Origin: Prostheceraeus crozeri
Taxonomy: Eukaryota; Platyhelminthes; Polycladida; Euryleptidae
Assembly: GCA_907163375.1 (NCBI GenBank)
Contig: CAJQUW010003594.1
Location: 17,527-81,526 of the forward strand
Direction of reading: 5' to 3'
Length of the DNA stretch: 64,000 nt
The notes beneath the pieces are model-generated. The model searched no databases and had not been told where the DNA came from. It saw only the letters and a list, made by a program, of their open reading frames with translations. Of the stretch, positions 36,033 through 47,190 are shown piece after piece. The translations under genes and the position numbers were made by a program. The stretch's first letter is position 1. Each line of letters begins with the position of its first letter.

Positions 36033-37178
36033 ATTAAAGCGATGTTTGTCGTTGGTAAATTTACAGACTGCAAACACAACTTTTCTCGAGTTCATACTTT
36101 ATTGACATGTAAAATAAGACGAAGGAAAAAGTAAAAGTAACACCAGAACGTTTTCGCCGGCTCTTCTCAAGGGTGGATACCGGTTGACTGACAGTGATAC
36201 AGTAATGCAATCGACCACAGAATTAGACAGATCGTCTCTTCTTCTGTTTGACTAGAAAGGAAACATTGGAACATGTAGCGTTAATGAAATGGCACAATCT
36301 GCTGACAAAATACCATAGCAATCGAACAATGAGCAGCCAGTTCAACATTAAACACGCCAAATTGTGTGAACTTTCAGTGACTTATGAAACGGATCACACA
36401 GCAGAGATACAGTTGATGACAAGTTCTACAGAGAAGCTTGTGAACGTTTTTTCGTGCGCCTGCTAACTTTTGAAATAATGATCGGAGGGTCCAACATTAT
36501 CGAGAAACCTTTTGTGCCATGAACTGAATCATTCGAATCTTAAGGAATCGTGGCGATCAGAGCATTTTGAAGGAATTCACAGCAATCTGCAAGCGGCGCA
36601 AGACTATCTATCCTATCTTTGCAAGGCATTAAAAAGTTCTTTTTCCCACTTAGTAAGTTCCTGCACTTCTAGCAAAGTGATACGCTTAAACTATCTAATT
36701 CTGTGCAATCGACACTGACACAGCGAAATGGCAACAACCCAAAAGGACGGAATGACGGACGGACTAACATACATATCTACCAAGGTAAAGCAGGCGAGAA
36801 CAAACCTACCCTGGTAAGTTTCTATGTACCTTGTGTATCAAAAAATAATTCATTTCGATTGCTATGGTATTATGTCAGCAGATTGTGCCATTTCATTAAC
36901 GTTACATGTTCCAATGTTTCCTTTCTAGTCAAACAGAAGAAGAGACGATCTGTCTAATTCTGTGGTCGATTGCATTACTGTATCACTGTCAGTCAACCGA
37001 TATCCACCCTTGAGAAGAGCCGGCGAAAACGTTCTGGTGTTACTTTCACTTTTTCCTTCGTCTTATTTTACATGTCAATAAAGTATGAACTCGAGAAAAG
37101 TTGTGTTTGCAGTCTACAAATTTACCAACGATAGACGTTTCTTAAATAATTTGAAAAGTCGGTTACCCCTATCTGAAG
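36033..37178. mobile_element. Inverted-repeat retroelement-like unit with 14-base flanking repeats
   Basis: Arms at about 36,049-36,325 and 36,855-37,132 are near-identical inverses. TTCATTATGGAATA occurs directly at 36,019-36,032 and 37,179-37,192, as a target duplication would. Read outward, each arm has gagaagagccggcgaaaacg and ends with an AATAAA signal, the layout of a Penelope-like 3' tail. The central 500 bases have no coding capacity; part of them (36,447-36,700) recurs in diverged form at 58,556-58,830. It may be a non-autonomous head-to-head Penelope-like insertion, or a foldback DNA element; the long duplication favours the former. Confidence 0.6.
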
Positions 37179-37192
37179 TTCATTATGGAATA

Positions 37193-38459
37193 CCAAAGAA
37201 TAAGAAGTGCATCTTCACGAGCTCTTGCACATAAAGGAAATTCAAGGACGCAGATCAATTATTGTGTTAGCGACTCTTAAGTTTGATAAGAATGTGTCAA
37301 GAGAAATCTATTGAAGAAAATTGAAGTAAGACAGATTAATTTAAACTTCAACATGCCTTGCTTCAATTTTCTTCAATAAATTTCGCCTGATGTTCGCAAC
37401 GCTGTTCTTATTCAAAATTATCAATCGACTCTTAATTAGCTAACACTGATCGAGCAGGTATCAACACCCAGTGGAAAAGAAGAAGTTGACCCTACCGCAA
37501 GTCAACCGCTACGGGTCGACAGTGATGCGATCTTTGAAAATTGAAAGCATTAATTGGAAGTCACCAAAAACGAACTATATGTACATATAAGCGCTAAATA
37601 TTTAGCACTACTCGCTCTAAATTTGAGTTTAGACGAGTAGGTTCCGAGATGGCACGTGCTGTGAAAAACACTACCAGATGTGGTGGTCGGGCCTTCCGCA
37701 AACCAACTTATGGATTTTGATGCAAGTGTTTCGCTCAGAATTGTAAAATGATTGCGAAGAAATTAGTTTATGGTGTAGTTTGCTATTATATCAGAGGAAA
37801 CACGTATTTAGAGATTCAAATTCGGGTTGGTAATTATGAGCAGAGTTGGAAAAGTAGGAATTGGAATTGGAATTGACGATACTTAAATCTACTGGAATTG
37901 GAATTGACCTTGATAAACCTCAATTCCACTTTTTCGATAGACCTGTGATAAATCTATTTGTACAAAAATTAAAATCACTGTACTCGGCCGTTGTGTTAAC
38001 TGCATGCAGAGATGAGAGAGAGAGATAGATCGACAGAGGTAGTTTTATTCTATTCTTGAATAAAGGGTGTTCTTTTGTGACTTCGATAGGCCTACAGCCC
38101 CGGACCATGTTATTTCAGCGACTAACCCATTAATGACGGTTGGCAGGATTTCCTGCCAAATTGTTTTTCGTATGTGGTTCACAGAAAAAGCTATTTGTAA
38201 AGACAAAATTTATATACTTTTGTATGGTTTATGTCTACTAATGCATCGAAACTATTTCGATGGGTATTTGGCATTTTTTCTAAGAAGCAGCCCGCTCTTG
38301 CTTTACTGGTTTTCTCTAAATTTTAAAATCTCAAGACCATGAATTCGAAATGCATCTCTATGTTAGCATATGCAAACGAAAACAGCCCAACGCATGACTC
38401 ATAATCTGTCCTCATCACAGATAGTGATGAAGGTCACCAAAGATATCTAACAATTAGTC
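37193..38459. other. Unassigned, with short simple repeats
   Basis: Contains a run of ggaattgg words near 37,856-37,905 and a short gagagaga stretch at 38,012. No gene is visible. Confidence 0.35.
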
Positions 38460-38463
38460 ACAT

Positions 38464-38939
38464 CGCCCAAGTTCTGGCAAACCGTCGCAAAGAGTAAATT
38501 ACCTGTCTGACAAACCGACGTAAAGGTCAAATTAGCTGTTTGACTAACCGTCGTAAAGGGTAAATCACAGTTCTTGCAAACCGTCGTGAGGGGTAAATCG
38601 CCTGTCTGGCAAACCGTCGTAAGTCAATTTTTTTGATTTTGAATTTTATAGCTATTATGATGTAAAATACATTGAAAAATATTCACAATGAATATCAGAT
38701 ATCATAATCTTATGGTTCCACATGTACTCAGGCGCTGCAAACCGCAGTAACGTAAGAAGAAATAAACATCAAAAAATCTTAAAAGTATCCTCCTGATAAA
38801 TGTCAAATTTGACTTACGACGGTTTGTCATACAGGTAATTTACCCTTTACGACGGTTTGTCAGACAACTAATTTGACCTTTACGACGGTTTGTCAGACAG
38901 GTAATTTACTCTTTGCGACGGTTTGCCAGAACTTGGGCG
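38464..38939. mobile_element. Foldback-type element with repeat-built inverted arms (ACAT duplication)
   Basis: The ends CGCCCAAGTTCTGGC and GCCAGAACTTGGGCG are perfect inverses with ACAT at 38,460-38,463 and 38,940-38,943. Each arm consists of units of about 40 bases containing caaaccgtcgtaaagggtaa, roughly four on the left and three on the right, in inverted orientation. The unique middle is about 150 bases. There is no coding sequence. Tandem repeats forming the arms are the hallmark of foldback elements. Confidence 0.8.
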
Positions 38940-39014
38940 ACATGCTACTTTTTCAGTGGCAGCTTTTCCTGCCAATCGTCACTTGAGTGAACGTGCGGTG
39001 CTGTACGCGGTGAG

Positions 39015-39338
39015 ATGCCTCTAAAACGAAAACTAAGTATTGACGACGCCTTGGATATTATACTCAACAGCGATATTGACAGTCAGGGGCGTCGGCAAGG
39101 GGGGGGCGAAGGTGCGGCCCCCCCCCCTCAGCTGGGAGTAACTTTAACTGTCCAATTGATGATGACTTCAACTATGACCAAGGCGAGAAAAAATGCTGTA
39201 ATGATAACGACAGATGAGGAGAAAGTTTCCTGTGTGAAGTGTTACGGCGGCAGCAGGCGGTCATACCGCGGCGATCAGGTTCTCTCGCTGCCTAAGCTCC
39301 CTAATCTATTTACCATCAATGTACAGATGATTATCTAA
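39015..39338 (+). pseudogene. Possible piggyBac-type N-terminal fragment with a G/C-run insertion
   Basis: The frame opens MPLKRKLSIDDALDIIL and NSDIDSQ, which resembles the start of piggyBac transposases. After 24 residues it enters caggggcgtcggcaag followed by runs of eight to nine G and C, which look like the end of another element. The later residues have no resemblance to transposase. A fragment only; the assignment is weak. Confidence 0.25.
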
Positions 39339-40993
39339 TACAGTATTGAGAATCGGCATCAGCCACAGCCTCAGTCCCCAGTCATCCCGAATGGACACTA
39401 CAGTGCGAGCGTTAACCCTTTCTTTCACTATTTTTAAATAAAACTGAAAAAAAATTTTTTTGTCACTTAGGTAGCTTTAATTGGTCCATAAAATCATATA
39501 CTGGAGCAAAATTCAGAGAAATGCAGAGGAACATAGATTTTTATAATGTTGTTCTGAAACAACATTGTGCACGATATACATTACCAGATTATATTGTCGC
39601 AATGTAGTACCATAACAACATTACGAAATTGTTGTATTTTTATATGCGTATTAACCCGAACGACGTTGCACAACGTACTAGCAAGCATAATATTTGTGCT
39701 ATTATATTCTTTTATTTCTTTGTATTTTGTTTAGGCTGCTATTACATAAGCTATAGGGCCTACCCACAATAAATATAGGCCTATTAATAACAAAATAGTT
39801 ATGATAATATGTAGTTAATCCTTATTATGATCATCCTATGAGTCATATGAGCGCATCCATCTCGATATGTTATACAATAATAAACTATGTACCTACATTC
39901 AGTTTCCATGAAATAAAACAAATTCATTTGCAAAAGTATATGTATAATATGAAAAAATGTATAAAAACATCGAGGCTAATTCATCCTCGATGGAAATACC
40001 AATCTGAATTGACAATAAAAATCTACAAAAGCAATGTGCATGCACGGTATGGTACAGTAATTATGTATAAAGTCAACTATTATTTTCCACATCTGTTAAT
40101 GTCAAGATCAGACGTACTTTATCAAATACCGCGTACAAAAGCATTTGTACATCGGTACAAAATCTACATAAGCATTTACAATCATGCTGATTAAAGTCAT
40201 AACTCCATCATATTATTTGCCACATCCGTTAGGCCTAATGAGAAGCATAGCATCGCGTCAATGTACAGTAAAGGACAGGCCTACTTTATGAAACACGGAT
40301 ACACAAAATCTAAAAAGCAAAATCAGGAATATCGTTTAAGAATGGTGAAATTGGTAAAAGCAGTTACGCTGTTTAGTCAAACACAAGTTGATGCAGCACT
40401 TAGAGTATGTAACGAATGTATAGCCATTGTCACATTTCCGACATCTGCTCTGTTTTTCTTTGTAAACAGGCCAGTGTCCGACTTCATCACAACGAACATC
40501 ATGGTGAGGGATCGCCACAGTTGAGCTAGTTCTTGCTTTCGTCTTTCGTCTGTCTTCTGGGTCCATTTACAATTATATCGATTCTGGTTTCCTTTGCCCA
40601 ATACATGCGATAAGATGGTAGATTTATTGACGAAGACACATTTCTGTACAAGCGTATGATGGCTCAAGTCAAGAAATAATTGATAACATTTCAGAAAAAA
40701 TTAAGGAATCCAAGCTTATCAAAACACCATAATTCTAACATTTCGCAATGTTGTAAATATACAACATTCTAATGGATTCGTCTGAATTAAGTATGAACTG
40801 AATGATTTTAGAGTATAGCAAACGATCACATTCAGTTTCCTAATACATGTATTACCATAATGCAACATAACATTCTCAGCATATACTCTAATGTAGGAGA
40901 AATATTCGATTACACGTGAGAAACATAACAAAAAATAAAATTACTTATTTTTTCAACTATTTCATGATGTTGTTCATACACAACATTCAAATA
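39339..40993. other. Unassigned AT-rich sequence with scattered ACAACATT words
   Basis: The words acaacatt and aatgttgt recur at 39,545-39,640, 40,745-40,765 and 40,967-40,986, some as inverse pairs, suggesting fragments of one small repeat. No gene; frames of about 90-118 codons here have no motif. Confidence 0.35.
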
Positions 40994-42499
40994 CACTTGT
41001 GCAGTGGCGTAGGGTGATGCTTCAAAATAGGTATTCAAGAGTGATACAAAAATCAGTCATCACAAGATCATTTCTGCATTCATTGAATAAAGCCTAAACA
41101 TGTACGCACGTGTATACGGATATAATGTAGAATGAAACACTAAGATTTATAAATCAATCATTCTCGATTATTCGATTCAGTACATGTGGAAATAAAAACC
41201 AGAATTTGTAGTCATGAGATGCATGGTGTATTCTAGGCCTATACCTTGAAGGTAAGACAGAGACGCCGATCCTTCATCAAACAAAACTGATCAATCACCT
41301 GATCATAAAAATCAGACTTGGAGATAATTTCAGAAAAAAGTTTCTTTTCAACGTCTATTAGCATCAACTGTGCAAGTCGCGCCTGACCCATTGTGTTTCT
41401 TGCACATGTTTTTAAGCGCTTCAGCACACTAAAAGTACGTTCACATGAAACGCTCGTCAGAGGGATAGTCAATGCCACATGCAAAAAACAAGATATATTG
41501 GGCAATGCCTTCAAAATACCACTGACATGAAGGGCTTTCAGAAAAGTGCTAACTCCTCCAGATTCTAACTTTCGAAGTGAGCCACTCTTCAAAGTTCTCA
41601 ATTCAATTTTGAATTGTATTTTATCGATACCCTTGGTCATTTCTGGGTATCGACTGAAAAACAGGTTTATCAACCATTCGAATTCATTGTCATGGAACTG
41701 TTGATCATCAATCATAAAATACAACAAATTGATCCACTCGTGCTTGGAAAAATCTTGAAATCGATCAGACAAATGACTCAAAATGACATCAATCACTTCA
41801 AAGGAGAGTCTCCTACATTTGTCCTGGATGCACTCTGTGTCGTCATTTGTGATATTATATCCACTGTCAGCAAACGCCTTTGCACTGGGTTGGCGTTGGC
41901 GCTTCTCTACAGCGCACTCCAAACATTCTCAAAAGAATCGGACTGTCTCAAAGCACTCAAGTGAGATCTGTAGTCATCCAGTCTGCTCTGAACGAGGAGA
42001 GGATCAACTTTTGGACACTGCAGAATGTTTGTCAGGATATCTGAGTATCCGAAGACATGTCGCAAAAAACGAAGCAGATATATGAACAAAGTGTCTTTCA
42101 TTTTGTTGGCCCATGCCTTCGCCTCGTTTCTGGTCATGGATGTGTTGGTTCGATCATTCGAAATTTTGTCTAAATGTTGAAGTATTTCGACAAAAAAATT
42201 GTCAAAAATTTTGATTGATTTCCCTCGCGATAGCCATCGTGTCTGAGAAAGCGAAGGTATGCGCGTGGTGAGACCTGAGGCGCGCTTCGGAGAGGAGCGA
42301 AAAAAAGAGGTGATGTTCTCTAAAGTTCCAAAAAATAAATCGATATCGTCAATTGCTGAACATGCCTGCCTGAGAACAACACTGGTTGACAAAATTGCGG
42401 AAAAATTGCAATATATATGTGATAATACAGAAATAGTGCAATTTATAATTTGATGATATAAAACTATTACAATTTATATATAAACTGAAAAATTGCAGT

Positions 42500-44971
42500 T
42501 TCTGAAAGTTATATCTATTGCAATAAAATCATATGAAATGCAATTTTACTTAAGTATTGTAGATGGCGCTCAAAGAGATCAAGAATGTGAGAATGTGGTC
42601 AAGAAGAGTGTGTGTTAGAATGTATGAATCAGATTGTCTGTAGGTGCGGTGACTTATTATTTTACGCCCGTATCATAAGACGCATAACATTTCGATAGGC
42701 TCTTACTGACTTAAAATGACCGTATCACTCAACGTCTTTTGGAATTCATTGCAATGCAGTTGTAACATCTCAATGTCAGCTTAATGACGTAAGCAAGTTA
42801 ACAATGAGTGACATTCAGCGGGTGCTCCATCCATCCACTTCTTCAGCAATTAAGATTCATCAATTATTCTCCTATCACCATCCCCATCAAAGTCTTCATT
42901 TCTCATTCACATTCATTAACATTAGCATATGGGAAACTAGCAGAGCGTTGATTTGAGAATCACGTGCTCCATCTCAATCATCATTCGTTGATTTTAACTT
43001 GCGAAACTTTAACATTTCTGTACATGTGATAGATTTCACTGAGCAGAAAATTAATATATATATAATTGGTATTGAGTTCTAGAGCAATGAAAAGTTATGC
43101 TTGAAGCGTAAATCAAGGATCTAGATATCATTTGTGAATTAAGGGACATTTGAAATGATCTTCAGATCAGAAATGGAATGAAACATTCAACACAAGTGAC
43201 AAACTTAATCATACGAAAGAGTCAGCGCTCCTTTTTAATTGGCTTAAATTTGATGATAGACCAATGAGAATACGCCGACGGCTTTCAATGGATAATGAAA
43301 TTAGAATTTGCTGTCTTCGACGAGTGAGAACTGCAAAACTTACGCTCCTGTTCTTTCAAATTAACTACACGTCTGTCGCATCGTTTTTTGTGTGATTAGC
43401 CATTGAGCGAAATAGTCTGTGAATAAGACATAAATAATATTCAACGTTCGCATAAATTTCAACCATTGATAATTATTTATGTAACATATTTCTTTGAATA
43501 CCCCGGAATACCCTTGAATTATGTATTAGAATGTTATGTTGTACCTTTAGAATGTAGAATTATGGTTAATAATTATTTGAATTGAGACTCGAAACAGTAA
43601 GAGTCGCATTTTAATAACCTGTATTATTCATATTATAAATTGCATTGGATAGGTAGGAATATGTTAAGGGAGGAAAAAAGTGAAGACCTGGTGGCCTCGA
43701 CATGTCGCTCGCCATGTCCATCAAAATCAAAACTCGAGTTCGGTAGACGAGAGTTATTAGAAAGTTATCTTGAAGGTTTATTCGACTCACGCACGGCGAA
43801 AAGAAGTTAAAACTATTCTTTAGCATTCATTTCCTATTACACATAGGAAAGAATAGGCAATCTCAGCCAATCAACTACGTACCGGCGTACCACCCATGCT
43901 CGAGGGATGTAACTTTCCCAGGGCCTATCACATATGTAATTATGTCTACCTTTATGTCTCACTCAACATCAGTTAGACGAATCAGTAAACGAGTCTACGA
44001 GAAGTTAGGTACCTGTATTTTCTTTAGAAGGTATACCTAACTTAATACGCTCTACATGTAGGCCTAGATGCTTCGTAAAAAAGCGGGTTTGTTCTTGGAG
44101 CTACTAATTATACAGAAATTATTTACTAGCTTGTTTAGGTTATTTAAACGTACTTTGAATATGTAGGCCTACTGAAATGCTGAATGTGTGCCTATCACAT
44201 GTAAAAGAGTACGACAAGAGGAAAAAATTATAAGATACCTAAGGCTTCCAGCTTAGTCCATTACATCCCGCATACCGGTTAACTTGAATTATGTAAACTA
44301 CCCAAATAACCCTAAAACAATCGCAATTATCGTGTCTCCCACACATTTTTCTACTGTGCTTATAGTAGGGCTATTAGGCTATCTTACAATTCGATCCCTT
44401 GTAGCTACTAGGGCTACCCGGTATTATGAAATAAGAGTTAGAACTTAAATGACATGATACAAAAATAGGCCGAAAATCTTGATAGTCTATTCGAAAAACC
44501 GAGTCTCCTACCTCTAAACTCATTTATAAAGTATTTTCCATGAATCCCTCCAAAATTATAGACCTATTATCATTATTTACCTACGAGTATTAATCCGATT
44601 TGTTAAGATTTCCTACTACTTTTGAATCCGATTGGTCATTATATTTAAGAACAGATAAGTGGCCACGTGTGTTTGAAGTTCTGAAACGCTGTCGATTTCC
44701 CTAGAGGAGAGATTTGCTAAAAGTAAAAAAATTCAAAAAAAGATCCTACGGCTATTTTTTCATTTACTTAAAATCGAGTACATAAACTTTATTTCAAATA
44801 TTTTCATGGAAGCATTCTACCTCCCAAAGTGTAGGTCCTACCCCACATAGGTTCTAAAAATTGAAAAGATAATGGATCTGTTACTTTCGTGGTCCATTTT
44901 TACCCTTCAAACATTTGTCTACATTTGGTTTTGGATAATGGGATAGAATATTTTTACCCTTTTTATTTCAG
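42500..44971. other. 5' non-coding part of CMC/EnSpm element 2
   Basis: No gene seen apart from subterminal TTGCAAT-type words at the left. No BEN-like exons comparable to those of element D are visible here or after 51,080. Confidence 0.45.
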
Positions 44972-46077
44972 ATTCAGTGATTCCGATGGAACATCAACAT
45001 CTTTGAGGTCTAACAATAATGTAAACGAAAGTGATGAAGGAAATGACATCTGTATTGACGGAAATATGGAAAGTTATGTTGACCTTGGACAAGACAATGA
45101 TAACGATATCGAAGGAGAATTCTACTGTGATGATTTGGAATGGAATGATGAGGAACATGAATTTTGGGACATGGAACACTCTGATTCTGAAAGTGAGGCT
45201 GCCCCTAAGGGTGACAAGGTGCTAGTTGTTTATATTGCTCTCATGTTAATGGTGATCGTCGAAAACATATCTGTAGCTGCCTTCTATTCTGGAGGTGAGC
45301 AAACAAACGGATTCATTTAATAAGTAGCGCGTGCTTCTACGAGTATGTATATACTCGTATGTATGTACTATAATGAAAAATGTTCAAATTTATTACATCA
45401 GTATTATTCTCTATCATTCTATAAATTCTCGATGTTCAATCTGTAAATACCTTTGAAGTAAGAAGCAACTATCTGATCGGTCAGGAACTGTAGTAGGAGG
45501 GAAACAACATGACTAAAAGTGAAGACATCAGCTTTGCTGCGGAATGATAATGCTATGATAGTCTTATTCTTTCAGAGTATTAGTTTTAGGTTTTCGAAAG
45601 TAAAACACAATTTACATATATTGTTAACTTAACCAAAAAATGTTGCTGTCGGAAATCTATCTACTTTAATTTGACTGAAGTTATCGGAATCAAAAAAGTC
45701 CTTATCGAGACAGGAGGGGTGGTGACTGCACAAGAATGTTCACATTTAACGAGTAATAAAAACTACGAATCTGATGAATACCCTCAGCATCAAAAATTTT
45801 ATCCACCACGACCGTGACATAGTAATGATCCTGGATTAACTTCAAATGCTGATGCGTTCAGATCAAATCTGTTTTCTATATCTTGTGACTTAAACTTGAA
45901 AGAAAAGATTAATCTGATCGTACTAGACGATATTGGTGTTGATCTTAATAAATAGGATATTCAGTTGTCGATTTTATAACGTTATGTCGATGAATCTTTT
46001 CAATGTGCACCTATACACATGTACAATGTAAGTGCGTAGATGTATACCGGTACTAACATGCAGTGAGTGACAAGTTC

Positions 46078-46215
46078 AAGAAAAATACGAACGGGGTTCA
46101 GTTCACGTTCATCTCCAAATTTTTGAACGCCGTTCAGTTCAAGTTCAAAATTTCTTAAATAAACGCCGTTCAGTTCACGTTCATGATTTAGTTCATCCCG
46201 TTCACTTGCCGTTCA
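46078..46215. repeat. GTTCA-rich degenerate repeat in a transposase intron
   Basis: The phrase cgccgttcagttcacgttca and close variants occur four to five times in about 140 bases. It lies between two exons of the element 2 transposase. No inverted partner was found. Confidence 0.5.
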
Positions 46216-47190
46216 TTTCATATTTGGTCTAAAATGACAGACAAAATTTCTGAAATCAATAGATAATGTTGCGAACATGCAAGTGATCATTATGTCGTAT
46301 CAAGCGGAAAATTGAAGTAACCAATATTGTATAGGAAACCTGAAAAGTAGGCCAATTCAGCTTCTCTTGAATGTGGTACATATACGAGTATCTTGATGTA
46401 GGCATGATGCTTGAAAATGTTTGGTTGTTTGTAGGTTTATAGGCTAATACCGGTGTGCATGTATAACCATGACTGTCACGCTGCTTAGAGATTACAAGGG
46501 CAGTGAGCCTATATACTTATCTGTTATGATGTACGTGTATAAAATTGTTATGATGTAGCTTTATTTACTACTTTTGTATGCTTTTCAGGTTATGGACATG
46601 GTTCATGAACGGCTCACGTGGAGATCTATGAAACGGGTGGTACAGCGTGCACTTCATGAAGATGGACCCGGCTTTGAGTTGCTGGTTGAACCTGATTGGG
46701 AAATAGCTGTATTCGATCTGCACTCCCAATTAAAGTGTGTGCTGGATGTTCATTTCGACAGCCTTCTGACCTACCGCGAAATACTGAAATTGGAAAATGG
46801 TGACGTGTTGTGCTCATCCGATGACTTAGATCTACGAGATCCAATTGTTTTGCATTTGCACTTATCGACCGACGGAGGGCAACCTTTCCGGTTCAAAAAG
46901 ATGTCCTTGTGGCCTCTCCATGCTACCATTCTAGATCTTCCTCTGTACATCAGATCGAAAAAAGAAAATATCTTACTGTTTGGATTGTGGTTGAGTAGCA
47001 CTAAACCTGATTGGAATCGTTTCGTGACTGAAAATTTGAAACATTCATTACTTTCACAAGTAACAACTTTTAATGTGCAAAATTCAATGGTGGATTTTCA
47101 TCATTCACACGGCATCATCAAGTCATCACATTCATCAAGTCATCATTCACACGGCAGTTTTCGATCTGCCAGCCCTCGCAAGTGTATTAA

